64,000 bases of DNA from SCGC-AG-212-J23 sp036406675 (GCA_036406675.1 DASXAO010000020.1:1-64000), one strand, 5' to 3'. Positions 16,732 through 25,754 are shown, numbered from the stretch's first letter. Translations and numbers: made by a program. Notes: a model not told the origin generated them from the sequence alone.

Positions 16732-17169
16732 CTAGGCGCTCTTGCGATGCTCCTTGCGCTCGCGGTCGGTCACGTTCGCGGCCTGCGATGCGAGCCTGGA
16801 GGAGTCCTCGGCCGTACGCGCGGCGAAGGAATAGCCCTCGCGCCCGAGATCCTTGGCGTGACCGATCTGGGACTGGAACTGGTCGATCATGGACTTCTGC
16901 ATGTCGCCGGCGGCGCGCCACCAATTCGCCCAGAATTCGCCCACGCGCTCGAGTTGCGCGCCCGCCAGGCGCGAGTTGAACGCGACCACGTCGTCCAGGC
17001 CCTTTACCTCACCGGCCTGGGTAGTCGAGCGGCTGCTCTCGTCCAGCGCGTGGCGGATGAGCTGGAGCTGCTGCTGCTGGAATCGCTCGGTGTGCTCGAG
17101 CGAAACCTTCATCATGTCAGTCGCGGACCGAATGCCGGCGCGATACAAGTCAACCAATTGAGCTTGCAT
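16732..17169 (-). CDS. Phasin-family protein
   Basis: 145 residues from ATG 17169 (MQAQLVDLYRAGIRSATDMM). Entirely helical, Gln-rich with QQQQLQL near residue 33, and a FNSRLAGAQLERVGEFWANWW segment typical of phasins. The C terminus is charged (DRERKEHRKSA). Phasins coat PHA granules and can act as general stress chaperones. A shortened relative lies at 9872-10072. The longer in-frame extension upstream to 17448 is rejected because homology begins at 17169. Confidence 0.75.
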   Translation of the reverse strand: MQAQLVDLYRAGIRSATDMMKVSLEHTERFQQQQLQLIRHALDESSRSTTQAGEVKGLDDVVAFNSRLAGAQLERVGEFWANWWRAAGDMQKSMIDQFQSQIGHAKDLGREGYSFAARTAEDSSRLASQAANVTDRERKEHRKSA

Positions 17170-17372
17170 GGAAAAAATCTCTCTATGGAAGTGGAACGGA
17201 TGAGCGGATTCCAGTGTACCGGGCGCGCGCCGGCGCAGATATCGCCGCAATGCAGCAGCGTGCGGTGGTCGTCCGCTTGACAGGCATTCCTCGACGTCGC
17301 CGCGCGACAACGCGCACCGGTTTACAGCGCCCCGGATGACGGCGTAAGGTTCCGAGGACCGAGGGGGAGCCG

Positions 17373-18341
17373 ATGCGTTTTCCACCGAGCTTGTTCGCAT
17401 GGGGATTGCTGTCGTTCGCGAGTTTCGTCGCGGCGCAAAACTACCCATCGAAACCGATCACACTGATTGTTCCGTTCGCCGCGGGCGGACCCACGGACGG
17501 CCTGGCGCGAATTCTCGCCGAGCCGATGAAGCAATCGATCGGCGAGCCGATCCTGGTCGAGAACGTGACCGGCGCGGGCGGGACCATCGGCCTCACCCGC
17601 GCGGCGCGCGCGGCGCCCGACGGCTACACCGTGATCCTCGGCAACTGGACGAGCCACGTCGGCACGCCGGCGCTGTTTCCGATCCAGGTGGATGTGCTGA
17701 AGGATTTCGAGCCGGTGGCGCGGCTGCCGGTCTCGCGCTTGTGGATCACGGGCAAGACCGGCCTTCCTGCGAAGGATGCAGCCGAGCTCGTGGCGTGGCT
17801 GAAAGGCGGCGCGAAGGCCACGTTCGGCACCGTCGGCCCCGGCAGCGCGGTGCACATCTGCGGGATCTATTTGCAGAACTCCACCGGCACGCATTTCCAA
17901 TTCGTACCCTATCGCGGCGCTGCGCCGGCGTATCAGGACCTGATCGCGGGGAACATCGATCTCACCTGCATGGACGCATCGAACGGGCTCGCCTATCACC
18001 GCGCGGGGCGCATCAAGGCTTATGCGGTGGCGGGAAACCGCCGCTGGTCGCCCGCACCGGAGGTGCCGACTCTGAGCGAGGCCGGCGTCGCGGGCATGGA
18101 CCTCACCTTCTGGAACGGGCTGTGGGCGCCCAAGGACACGCCGAAGGAAGCCGTCGCGAAGCTCAATCACGCGGTGGCCGAGGCATTCGCCGATGCCAAG
18201 GTCCAGCAGCGGATGGCCGACCTCGGCATGGAAATCCCGCCGCGCGAGCAGCAGACGCCCGAGGCGCTCGGCGCCTGGCACAAGGCCGAGACCGAAAAGT
18301 GGTGGCCGGTCATCAAGGCCGCCGGAATCAAGCAGGAGTGA
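17373..18341 (+). CDS. TctC/Bug-family tripartite tricarboxylate transporter substrate-binding protein
   Basis: 322 residues with signal peptide (LFAWGLLSFASFVAAQ) and the Bug signature: YPSKPITLIVPFAAGGPTD at the mature N terminus, GAGGTIGLTRAARAAPDGYT, the ligand-loop VPYRGAAPAYQDLIAG and late GLWAPKDTPKEAV. Binds a small carboxylate or related ligand in the periplasm. No TctA or TctB gene is nearby. A cupin gene follows after 24 bases and may be cotranscribed. Confidence 0.92.
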   Translation: MRFPPSLFAWGLLSFASFVAAQNYPSKPITLIVPFAAGGPTDGLARILAEPMKQSIGEPILVENVTGAGGTIGLTRAARAAPDGYTVILGNWTSHVGTPALFPIQVDVLKDFEPVARLPVSRLWITGKTGLPAKDAAELVAWLKGGAKATFGTVGPGSAVHICGIYLQNSTGTHFQFVPYRGAAPAYQDLIAGNIDLTCMDASNGLAYHRAGRIKAYAVAGNRRWSPAPEVPTLSEAGVAGMDLTFWNGLWAPKDTPKEAVAKLNHAVAEAFADAKVQQRMADLGMEIPPREQQTPEALGAWHKAETEKWWPVIKAAGIKQE

Positions 18342-18365
18342 CGTTTTCTCGAGGAACCGCAAACC

Positions 18366-19037
18366 ATGGACGACTGGAAAAGCATTCGCAGCTGGCCGCG
18401 CGAGGAGATGCTAAAGCGCGTGGCGCGGTTTCGCGCGCTGAAGGGCTCGGACGGCGGCCTGCCCGACAGCAAGCTTCCCGAATGCCGCCGCAAGCTCTAC
18501 GCCGTGATCGGCTTCCAGCCGCCGCTGTCGGACAGCGCCGCGGTCACTTCGCCGGTCGGGGACGACGCCTCGGCGATGCCGGCGATCTCGATCGCGGAAG
18601 GCTTCAACCTCGGCTACTGCAAGGCAAAGCCCGGCAAGGGGCCGCTCATGCACAACCACGACACCAACGAGACCTTCATCGCGATGACCGGGAAGTGGCG
18701 CTGCGAGTGGAACGAGGGCGACGCCATGGAATACGTCGACCTCGATCCCTACGACGTCATCTCGTTTCCCACCGGCGTGGCGCGGCGCTTCGTGAACGTG
18801 ACCTACGACGAACCGAACCGCGAGCACCTTCTCATGTTCATCATCGGCGGCAACCAGCCGCAGGCGGAGTTCACGCCCGAGGCGATGCGCCGCTGCGAAG
18901 CGTTCGCCACAGAACCGCCAGCACGAAAAGCGTCGCCAGCACGAGCGTCGCGCCCGCGAGCCCGCGCCACAAAGGCTCGGGGTGGTCCTGCGCGTAGCGC
19001 GCGGCCGCGTACGCGAGCGCGTCGAGCGGGAAGGTAA
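18366..19037 (+). CDS. Cupin-domain protein with an unusual Arg/Ala-rich C-terminal tail
   Basis: 223 residues. The cupin motifs are clear: GPLMHNHDTNETFIAMTGKW (H-x-H with E) and the second motif around DPYDVISFPTGVARRF. The cupin domain ends near residue 170. The last 45 residues are low-complexity Arg/Ala/Pro and are encoded entirely on the antisense strand of the TDT transporter's 3' end (18871-19037), so the natural stop may have been lost. Probably a metal-dependent small-molecule enzyme; function unknown. Confidence 0.75.
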   Translation: MDDWKSIRSWPREEMLKRVARFRALKGSDGGLPDSKLPECRRKLYAVIGFQPPLSDSAAVTSPVGDDASAMPAISIAEGFNLGYCKAKPGKGPLMHNHDTNETFIAMTGKWRCEWNEGDAMEYVDLDPYDVISFPTGVARRFVNVTYDEPNREHLLMFIIGGNQPQAEFTPEAMRRCEAFATEPPARKASPARASRPRARATKARGGPARSARPRTRARRAGR

Positions 19038-19809
19038 ACGCCCACCAGGACGCGGCGAAGCCCCACCGCGCAAAGCCGCGCGCGTAGGCGAGGAGCGCCA
19101 CGGCGAGCACCAGGCCGAAGAAATACAGGTTCTCGAGGAAGAACACGCCCTGGTAGAGGGCGACGCCGTTCGCGTACACGAGCGACGGCGGCACGAGCAG
19201 GATGAACCAGGTCGGCCGCAGCGGCTCGGGAAGCGCGGGTCCGAAAGCCGCCCGGTATAGAAGCAGCGCCATGAGGATCGGCGCGACGGTCGCCGACACG
19301 CCGAAAGTGAAGCGCGCTTCTTCCGCAAGGCCCAGCGTGACCGCCGGCCCCGGCAGGACGATGCCGCCCACCATCACGATGAGCCAGCCGGCGTTCAGCT
19401 GCGCGAGCTCGATGCCGCCGGAGAGCCAGCGGTAGAAGGTGAACATCTGGAACGCGAGCAGCAGCACGAAGCTCGCCCACCACAGCGCCTGCCCGGTCCC
19501 CGGAAGGTAGGGCGCGATGCCGCCGGCGACGAGCGACATCCCGACCGGCAGCGCGCCGCAAAAGCCGAGCGTCACCGGGTTCCAGAACTCTGCTTTCACC
19601 GCCCCCGGAAAGCGAAACAACTTGAAAACGTAGAGAGGCGTGATGATTATGAAGAGCAGCGTGCCGAGCGCGACCCAGAGCTCGGTGAAGTACGCAGGCG
19701 CGCGCAGAAATCCCGGCAGCACGCTGGCAGTCGCGCGCGCGCTCAGGCCGAGGCCCACGAGCCCCATCACCGCGCCGAAGAGGCCGACCGGAAGGTTGCG
19801 GACGCTCAA
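18871..19809 (-). CDS. TDT/SLAC1-family (TehA/Mae1-like) membrane transporter
   Basis: 312 residues with about ten predicted membrane helices. The start is TTG 19809, overlapping the LivF stop TGA (19808-19806), giving SVRNLPVGLFGAVMGLVGLG, which is a typical TDT-family opening. Members export or import C4-dicarboxylates, sulfite or tellurite. It closes the long minus-strand operon. It overlaps the converging cupin gene by 167 bases. Confidence 0.84.
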   Translation of the reverse strand: MSVRNLPVGLFGAVMGLVGLGLSARATASVLPGFLRAPAYFTELWVALGTLLFIIITPLYVFKLFRFPGAVKAEFWNPVTLGFCGALPVGMSLVAGGIAPYLPGTGQALWWASFVLLLAFQMFTFYRWLSGGIELAQLNAGWLIVMVGGIVLPGPAVTLGLAEEARFTFGVSATVAPILMALLLYRAAFGPALPEPLRPTWFILLVPPSLVYANGVALYQGVFFLENLYFFGLVLAVALLAYARGFARWGFAASWWAFTFPLDALAYAAARYAQDHPEPLWRGLAGATLVLATLFVLAVLWRTLRSGASPRA

Positions 19810-20543
19810 GCGGTGGTGCCGAGGTAGTAGTTCCTGACGAGCTCGTTGCCCTCGAGCTCGGCGACGCTGCGGCCCTCGAACACGATCTCGCCGTGCACGA
19901 TGATGTAGCCGCGGTCCGCGATGCGGATCGCCTGGTGGAAGTTCTGCTCCGCCATCAGCACCGTGAGGCCGTACTGCGCCTTCAGCTCCTGGATCTTGGT
20001 GATGGTGTGCGAGACGAGGATCGGCGCGAGGCCCACCGAGGGCTCGTCCACCAGCAGGAGCTTCGGCGCCGACATCAGGGCGCGCGCGATGGCAAGCATC
20101 TGCTGCTGCCCTCCGGACATCGACCCCGCGAGCTGGCGCCGGCGCTCGGCGAGCACCGGAAAGGCCTCGTAGCAGAAGTCCCGGTTCTTCGCGATCTCGC
20201 CCCGCGCCTGCCTGCGGAAAGCGCCGAGCAGCAGGTTCTCCTCGACGGTGAGCTTCGGAAACAGCCGCCTTCCCTCCGGCACCATGGCGACGCCGAGGTT
20301 CACGATCTCCTCGGTGGAAAGCCTCGCCAGGTCGTATTTCTGATTTTCCATGGCCAGGACAACCGAGCCGCGCGTCGGCCGGACCATGCCCATGACGCAC
20401 TTCATGAGCGTGCTCTTGCCGTTGCCGTTGGTGCCGAGCAACGCGACCGTTTCCCCCTGGGAAATCTTCACGGATACCCCGTGCAGGGCGCGCACCGCGC
20501 CGTAGCCGGCTTCGACGCCGTCGATCGCCAGGCTAAGCGCCAA
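19806..20543 (-). CDS. livF: Liv-type ABC transporter ATP-binding protein (LivF)
   Basis: 245 residues with Walker A GTNGNGKST, Q-loop region, signature SMSGGQQQMLAIARAL and Walker B LLLVDEPSVGL followed by the H-loop at ILVSHTI/TVLMAEQN. LivF-specific features include EGYGAVRALHGV-type opening (ITR IDGVEAGYGAVRAL) and the C-terminal YLGTTA. One of two LivF genes in the window (the other at 25755). Overlaps LivG by 11 bases. Confidence 0.92.
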   Translation of the reverse strand: MALSLAIDGVEAGYGAVRALHGVSVKISQGETVALLGTNGNGKSTLMKCVMGMVRPTRGSVVLAMENQKYDLARLSTEEIVNLGVAMVPEGRRLFPKLTVEENLLLGAFRRQARGEIAKNRDFCYEAFPVLAERRRQLAGSMSGGQQQMLAIARALMSAPKLLLVDEPSVGLAPILVSHTITKIQELKAQYGLTVLMAEQNFHQAIRIADRGYIIVHGEIVFEGRSVAELEGNELVRNYYLGTTA

Positions 20544-21252
20544 GGTAGGCCCTCTGCACGTCGGGGTTGGCGACGATCGCCTCGGGCGTGCCCTCGCAGA
20601 TGATCTTGCCCGCGTCGAGGCAGATCACGCGCTGCGAAAAGCGCATCACCGCCTGCATGATGTGCTCGATCATGATGATGGTGATGCCCTCGGCGTTCAG
20701 GCTGAACAGGATCTTCAGCACCTCGTCGACCTCGCTTCCCGAGAGCCCGGCCATCGCCTCGTCGGAGATGAGAAGCCGCGGCCTCGCCGCCATGGCGCGC
20801 GCGAGCTCGAGCTTGCGCAGCTCCACCTGCGAGAGCTGGTTCGCCTGGGCGCGCGCCTTGTCGGCGAGGCCGATGCGCCGCAATATGTCCATCGCCTTCT
20901 CCTCGCCCTCCGAGTCTTTCATGTGCACCACGTAGGCGGAGGGTACGAGCAGGTTCTCGAGCACCGTCATGGAGTGGAACGGCCGCGGCACCTGGAAGCT
21001 GCGCGCGATGCCGAGCCGCGTGCGCTGGTAGGCGGCGAGCCCGGTGATCTCCTTCTCCTGGAACACGATCGTTCCGGATTCGTTGCGCAGCAGGCCCGAG
21101 ATGCAGTTGATGAGCGTGGTCTTGCCCGAGCCGTTGGGCCCGATCAGGCCGAAGCGCTCGCCGCGCGCGACCTCGAGGCTCACGTCGCTCAGCGCGGTGA
21201 AGCCGCCGAAATGCTTCGAAACGCCCTGCACCTTGAGGAGGAGCGCGCTCAC
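20533..21252 (-). CDS. livG: Liv-type ABC transporter ATP-binding protein (LivG)
   Basis: 239 residues: Walker A GPNGSGKTT, signature NQLSQVELRKLELARAMA (LSQ form) and Walker B RLLISDEAMAGL, followed by the H-loop in TIIMIEHIM. The LivG-type insertion between Walker A and signature (ARSFQVPRPFHSMTVLEN) is present. Ends YLGA. An inverted-repeat element sits just upstream of its start, between it and LivM. Confidence 0.92.
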   Translation of the reverse strand: MSALLLKVQGVSKHFGGFTALSDVSLEVARGERFGLIGPNGSGKTTLINCISGLLRNESGTIVFQEKEITGLAAYQRTRLGIARSFQVPRPFHSMTVLENLLVPSAYVVHMKDSEGEEKAMDILRRIGLADKARAQANQLSQVELRKLELARAMAARPRLLISDEAMAGLSGSEVDEVLKILFSLNAEGITIIMIEHIMQAVMRFSQRVICLDAGKIICEGTPEAIVANPDVQRAYLGA

Positions 21253-21264
21253 TGCTTCCTGCCA

Positions 21265-21392
21265 AAATCAGGGACGGACCACGTTTTTCTCGCCGCCGCC
21301 CTGCCAAACCGGCCACACCCCCCCCCGCTCGCCTTCGGCTCACGACCCCCTTCAAAGGGGGTCCAAAAAGAAACGTGGTCCGTCCCTGATTT
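21265..21392. repeat. 128-bp inverted-repeat element with 22-bp perfect arms
   Basis: The arms at 21265-21286 and 21371-21392 are perfect reverse complements over 22 bases; the arm core is GGGACGGACCACGTTT. Inside is a second hairpin (GACCCCC at 21344-21350 pairing with GGGGGTC at 21357-21363). It lies between LivM and LivG, and its right arm abuts the LivM stop codon. Solitary related arms occur at 36258-36279 and 44612-44633. The layout fits a non-autonomous REP/MITE-like element mobilised elsewhere. Confidence 0.75.
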
Positions 21393-22351
21393 CATCGGTT
21401 CTTCACGAATTTCCTGAACAAGCCGACTACGCCGTCCGGGGCGAGCACGACGAACAGGACGAGAAGCACGCCGACGATCAGCACGTTGAGCTCGCTCGAG
21501 ACGGTGACGGTCACGATCTGCTGCAGGGTCGACAGCAGCACGGCGCCGATCACCGGCCCGAGCCAGTGCGCCGTGCCGCCGATCATCGGGCTCGCGAGCG
21601 CGCCGATCGCGTAGTTGAGGTTGAAGGTGGAGGCCGGCTCGATGAACGACAGATACATCGGCATCGGCGCGCCGGCGACGCCCATCAGCGCCCCCGACAG
21701 CGTGCAGGCGAAGAGCTTCAGCTTGAGCGTCGGCACGCCGCTCGCCTCCGCCGCCTCCTCGCTGTCGCGGATCGCCCGCAGGCCGCGCCCGATCCAGGAG
21801 CGCTCGATGTAGCGCGCGAGGGCGACCGAGCCGATCGCTGCCACGCCCATCACGATGAACAGCATCTTGATGTAGGACTCGAACGGCGCGATCGGTTCCG
21901 GCCGCAGGAGCTGCAGGCCGGTCGCGCCGCCGGCGTAGCGCCAGTTGATGAACACCGTCTGCATGATCACCGTCACCGCGATGGTGGCGATGGCGAAGAA
22001 AATGCCGCGCAGGCGCAGCGTAAGGAGGCCGGCGCCGAAGCCGAGCAGTCCCGCCATGGCGGCGGCGAGCGCGATCTGCACGACGAGCGGCGCAGCGGTC
22101 GCCTTGTAGAGCACCGCCGCGCTGTACGCCCCCACGCCGAAGAACGCCGGCGTCCCGAAGTTCACGTAGCCGGCGTAGCCGCCGAGGATGTTCCACGCGG
22201 TCGCGAGCACGACGAACATCAGCACGGTGTAGCCGGCGAAGAAGAAGTATTCGTAGTTCACGAGCGCCGCCATCGCCACGAACCCCGCCGCCACTACCGC
22301 CGCGCCGACCCAGAATTTCATCGCACGCTCAAACGGACGCTCATCGGACAC
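21392..22351 (-). CDS. livM: Liv-type ABC transporter permease (LivM)
   Basis: 319 residues with about nine to ten membrane helices. Typical LivM segments are visible: GGYAGYVNFGTPAFFGVGAYSAA, LTLRLRGIFFAIATIAVT and RSWIGRGLRAIRDSEEAAEASGVPT. GTG 22351 follows directly after the LivH stop; ATG 22321 (MKFWVG) is an alternative start ten codons later. The stop codon abuts the inverted-repeat element. Confidence 0.9.
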   Translation of the reverse strand: MSDERPFERAMKFWVGAAVVAAGFVAMAALVNYEYFFFAGYTVLMFVVLATAWNILGGYAGYVNFGTPAFFGVGAYSAAVLYKATAAPLVVQIALAAAMAGLLGFGAGLLTLRLRGIFFAIATIAVTVIMQTVFINWRYAGGATGLQLLRPEPIAPFESYIKMLFIVMGVAAIGSVALARYIERSWIGRGLRAIRDSEEAAEASGVPTLKLKLFACTLSGALMGVAGAPMPMYLSFIEPASTFNLNYAIGALASPMIGGTAHWLGPVIGAVLLSTLQQIVTVTVSSELNVLIVGVLLVLFVVLAPDGVVGLFRKFVKNR

Positions 22352-23242
22352 TCATCTTCCAAACAATCCCTGCGGCCGCACGCCGAGGATCACGAGCAGC
22401 AGGATGAACGACACCGCCGGCGCCCACGATGCGCCGAGGTCCGGATGGATCAGCACGATCGATTCCGAGATGCCGAGGACCAGGCCCGCGGCGACGGTGC
22501 CGGTCATGCTGCCCAGGCCCGCCAGCACGACCACGGCGAAGGTGCGCCCGATGTACTCGCGATCCATGCCCGGCTCGACCGGCCCGACGACGATCAGCAT
22601 GGCGCCGGCGAGCACGCTGGTGGCGGTGGCGATGCCGAAGGCCCACTGCTTGATGCGCACCGGATTCGCGCCCATCAGGCGCAGCGCCGGCTCGTCCTGC
22701 GCCACGGCCTTGATGGCGCGGCCGGTGAAGGTCTTCGACATATAGAGCGTGAGCGCGATCGTCAGCACCACCGCAACGCCGAATGCCATCATGGTGCGCG
22801 TCGGGATGCGGATATCGTCGAACAGCTCCACGCTCTTGCCGATGTAAGGCGCGTCGACCATGCGCTGGTCGACGCCGAAGGCGAGGATCAGACCCACCTC
22901 GATGACGAGCGCCACGCCGAAGAAGAAGGCGATGCCCCGCACGCCGGCTTCGCGGCCGCCGCGCCGCTCGAAGGTCTCGTAGTAGAAGCGGTACACCGCC
23001 ATGCCGAGGAGGAAGAACAGCGGCGTGAGCGCGAGGCCGGCGACGATCGGATCGAGGCCGAAGCGCCCCACCACGAAGTAGGTGCAATACGAGCCGAACA
23101 CCATGATCGCCGGGTGCGCGACGTTCGGCACGTCGAGCAGCCCGAACGACACCGAAAGCCCCATGCTGACCGCGGCGTAGAAGCCGCCCAGCAGGATGCC
23201 GAACAGCACCGCCTCCAGCAGCAGGTCGAGTGGGATCCCCAT
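22352..23242 (-). CDS. livH: Liv-type ABC transporter permease (LivH)
   Basis: 296 residues with about eight to nine helices. LivH-type motifs: FGLLDVPNVAHPAIMVFGSY, a GRAIKAVAQDEPALRLMGANP cytoplasmic coupling loop and TFAVVVLAGLGSMTGTVAAGLVLG. Preceded by a strong hairpin terminator that separates it from the binding-protein gene upstream. Confidence 0.9.
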   Translation of the reverse strand: MGIPLDLLLEAVLFGILLGGFYAAVSMGLSVSFGLLDVPNVAHPAIMVFGSYCTYFVVGRFGLDPIVAGLALTPLFFLLGMAVYRFYYETFERRGGREAGVRGIAFFFGVALVIEVGLILAFGVDQRMVDAPYIGKSVELFDDIRIPTRTMMAFGVAVVLTIALTLYMSKTFTGRAIKAVAQDEPALRLMGANPVRIKQWAFGIATATSVLAGAMLIVVGPVEPGMDREYIGRTFAVVVLAGLGSMTGTVAAGLVLGISESIVLIHPDLGASWAPAVSFILLLVILGVRPQGLFGR

Positions 23243-23246
23243 CCAG

Positions 23247-23278
23247 AAAAACGGCGCGGGATCACCGCGCCGTTTTTT
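23247..23278 (-). terminator. Intrinsic terminator/attenuator between binding protein and LivH
   Basis: Stem ACGGCGCGG (23251-23259) pairs with CCGCGCCGT (23265-23273) around a 5-base loop, flanked by A5 on one side and T6 on the other, so it can work in both directions. On the minus strand it follows the binding-protein gene and precedes LivH. This would give more binding-protein than membrane-component transcript, a common arrangement. Confidence 0.8.
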
Positions 23279-23293
23279 CTCCCAAATTAAGGT

Positions 23294-24547
23294 CTATTTA
23301 CCCCGAGCTTTGTCGAAAGGCATCACGACCTCGCCGGTCTTGTACTGCGACGGATAGAGCACCACCTGCTTGCCCGGCTGGCGCCACTGCTCGAGGTTCT
23401 TGTCGGCGATGCCGCGGAACTGGATCATGAGCATGCGCGACTGCGCCCACTCGCCGTCCTTGTTGAAGCTGATCGGCCCGACGATGGTCTGCATGGTGTT
23501 CGAATGCAGGTACTGGGCGAGCTTCTTCTGGTCGATGCTCTTGGTGCCGTTCACCGCCTGCTCGAGCATCTGCCCCATGGCGTAGCCGAAAGGCGGCAGG
23601 TAGAAGCCGAGCGGGTCGACCTTCTCCTCCGCGGCCTTCGGCTGGTAGCGCTTGAAGAACTCGTCGATCCCCGGGTACTTCACGCCGGGCACGTACGAGT
23701 TGTAGTTGACGATGCCGTTCAGCATCGAGCCGAGCGATTCCATGACCGGCGTGAACTGCAGCCCGACCATGCCGCCGCCGAAGAGCTTGACGCTCGGGCC
23801 GACGCCGATCTCGTTGACCGCGCGCACGATCGCCACCGAGTCGTTCGGGTAGGAGCAGACGAACACCATTTCCGGCCTCGCGGCGCGCACGGCGCGGATC
23901 AGCGAAGAGAAGTCGCTGGTCGTCGGCGGGTAGTTCTGGCTGTAGACGCTCTTCATCCCCGCCTTGTCCGCCAGCCCCTTGGCGCCGTTGGCGAGGTTCT
24001 GCGCGAACTCCTGGTCGGCGGCGAGGAACGCGATCGACTTCGCGCCGGCCTTCTGCCCCTGCTCGAAGAATCCGGTGAACCAGCTCTGCGCGTCGGCCGC
24101 CGGCAGATTGTTGAACCACATGTCGTGCTTCACCGTGTGGTTCACCTGGAAGGAGAAGTTGCCCATGAGCAGCAATCCGCGCTGCTTCACGAGCGGCATG
24201 ATCGGCGCGGTCGGCACGGTGCCGTAGGGCGCGAACAGCAGGTCGACCTTGTCGACGTCGAGCAGCTTCGTGTAGATGCCCGGCGTCAGCGCCGGGTTGG
24301 TCTGGTCGTCGTAGGCGATCAGCTCGACCTTGCGGCCGAGGAGCCCGCCTTTCTGGTTGACGTCGTCGACCCACATGCGAATCGCCACCAGCTCGGCTTT
24401 GCCGCCCGCGCCCAGAGATCCGGTCTGCGGCATGCTCATCCCGATCTTGATCGGACCCTGCTGAGCGAACGCCTTGCGCCGCGGCAATGCGGCCGCGACC
24501 GCGCCGGCGCCGACGGCGCCGAGAACCTTCCTTCGCGTGAAATTCAT
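23294..24547 (-). CDS. Liv-type ABC transporter substrate-binding protein
   Basis: 417 residues. Twin-arginine-like leader (TRRKVLGAVGAGAVAAALP) before a Peripla_BP_6 domain: PIKIGMSMPQTGSLGAGGKAEL, GLLGRKVELIAYDDQTNP and VDLLFAPYGT. It captures an amino acid or aromatic/short acid for the transporter encoded downstream. A hairpin follows it, then LivH/M/G/F. The ligand cannot be read, but the adjacent amidohydrolase suggests an organic-acid or amide substrate. Confidence 0.9.
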   Translation of the reverse strand: MNFTRRKVLGAVGAGAVAAALPRRKAFAQQGPIKIGMSMPQTGSLGAGGKAELVAIRMWVDDVNQKGGLLGRKVELIAYDDQTNPALTPGIYTKLLDVDKVDLLFAPYGTVPTAPIMPLVKQRGLLLMGNFSFQVNHTVKHDMWFNNLPAADAQSWFTGFFEQGQKAGAKSIAFLAADQEFAQNLANGAKGLADKAGMKSVYSQNYPPTTSDFSSLIRAVRAARPEMVFVCSYPNDSVAIVRAVNEIGVGPSVKLFGGGMVGLQFTPVMESLGSMLNGIVNYNSYVPGVKYPGIDEFFKRYQPKAAEEKVDPLGFYLPPFGYAMGQMLEQAVNGTKSIDQKKLAQYLHSNTMQTIVGPISFNKDGEWAQSRMLMIQFRGIADKNLEQWRQPGKQVVLYPSQYKTGEVVMPFDKARGK

Positions 24548-24671
24548 TCGACTCCTCCTTTTGTCCGATTCTAGCCTAGCAAGCGACTAACTCGACAACG
24601 CTTTCCATCCTTTCGAGCCCCCGGGGTCCCACCGCCCACCCCGCGAACGCGCGTGGGACGTCCGCTGCCGA

Positions 24672-25754
24672 CTATCCGCGCTTCCCGCGACTTGCAGGGA
24701 TTCCAAGCAGCCGGGCGGCGTTGCCGCCCATGATCTTCGCCTTGTCCGCGGCGGAAATGCCCCGGGTCCCGCCGATGAAGTCGACCGGGTGATCCATCCC
24801 CATGTCGTAGGGATAGTCGGTGCCGAGCACCACGTGGTCGGCGCCGTAGCGCTCGACCATGTTGCCGAGCATGGTCTGGTCGAAGGTGATGGTGTCGAAA
24901 TAGAACTTCTCGAGGTAGCTCGAGGGCTTCTTCTTGATTACGGCGCGGCAGTCGGGACGCGCCCTCCAGGCGTGGTCCATGCGGGCCCAGTAGTGGGCTA
25001 GGTAGCCCCCGGCGTGCGGCAGCACGATCTTCAGCTTCGGATGGCGCTCCATCACGCCGTCGAAGATCAGGTGGCTCGCGGCGACCGTGGTCTCCAGCGG
25101 ATTGCCGATCACGTTGTTGAAATAGTGGTTCATCAGCCGCTCGCCGTGGGTGAAGCCGATCGGGTGCATGAAAATGACGGCGCCGAGCGCCTCGGCCTTG
25201 GCGAAGAACTTCGCGAGGTCGAGGCGCGGATCGGTGAGGTCCATGCCGTTCACGCTGGGATTGATCTCCACGCCGCGCAGCCCGAGCGTTTTCACGCCAT
25301 GTTCCAGCTCACTTACAGCGAGAGAAGAGTCCTGCAAAGGCACCGTGCCGAGCGCGACGAAGCGGTCGGGCCACTTTGACACGATCTCGGCGAGGCGCTC
25401 GTTCACCATGCGGGCGAGCGCCTGGCCCTCGCCGGGCTCGGTCCAGTAATAGGTCTGCTGGGGCGCGGGCGACACCGCCTGGACGTCGATTCCCATCCGG
25501 TCCATGTCCTTCAGCCGCACCTCGATCGAGGTGAGCTTGGGCGCGCGATCGCGCATCTGCTTCTGGTTGGTTTCGCGCGTGAGCGCGTTGGCGAACTTGA
25601 CGTTCGGGTCGTACTGGGCCGGATTGCGGTCGGCCACCTTCGCCGCGGCGTCGGGGTTGGCGTAGTGGCAGTGCAGGTCGATCTTGAGGCTCTTGCCTTT
25701 CTTTTTCACCACGACGGAAGAACCGGAGCGCGCCGGCGCACAGCTGTACATCAT
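24672..25754 (-). CDS. Metal-dependent amidohydrolase 2 family (ACMSD/decarboxylase-type)
   Basis: 360 residues. Metal ligands are readable: H28-x-H30 (IDLHCHY), a later His in IFMHPIGF, the His of VLPHAGG and a C-terminal Asp in VLGTDYPYDMG. This pattern is that of amidohydrolase-2 proteins, which include ACMSD and gamma-resorcylate and related non-oxidative decarboxylases. It sits exactly between two Liv transporters, the start immediately following the LivF stop (25755), so it probably handles the imported acid. Confidence 0.88.
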   Translation of the reverse strand: MMYSCAPARSGSSVVVKKKGKSLKIDLHCHYANPDAAAKVADRNPAQYDPNVKFANALTRETNQKQMRDRAPKLTSIEVRLKDMDRMGIDVQAVSPAPQQTYYWTEPGEGQALARMVNERLAEIVSKWPDRFVALGTVPLQDSSLAVSELEHGVKTLGLRGVEINPSVNGMDLTDPRLDLAKFFAKAEALGAVIFMHPIGFTHGERLMNHYFNNVIGNPLETTVAASHLIFDGVMERHPKLKIVLPHAGGYLAHYWARMDHAWRARPDCRAVIKKKPSSYLEKFYFDTITFDQTMLGNMVERYGADHVVLGTDYPYDMGMDHPVDFIGGTRGISAADKAKIMGGNAARLLGIPASRGKRG

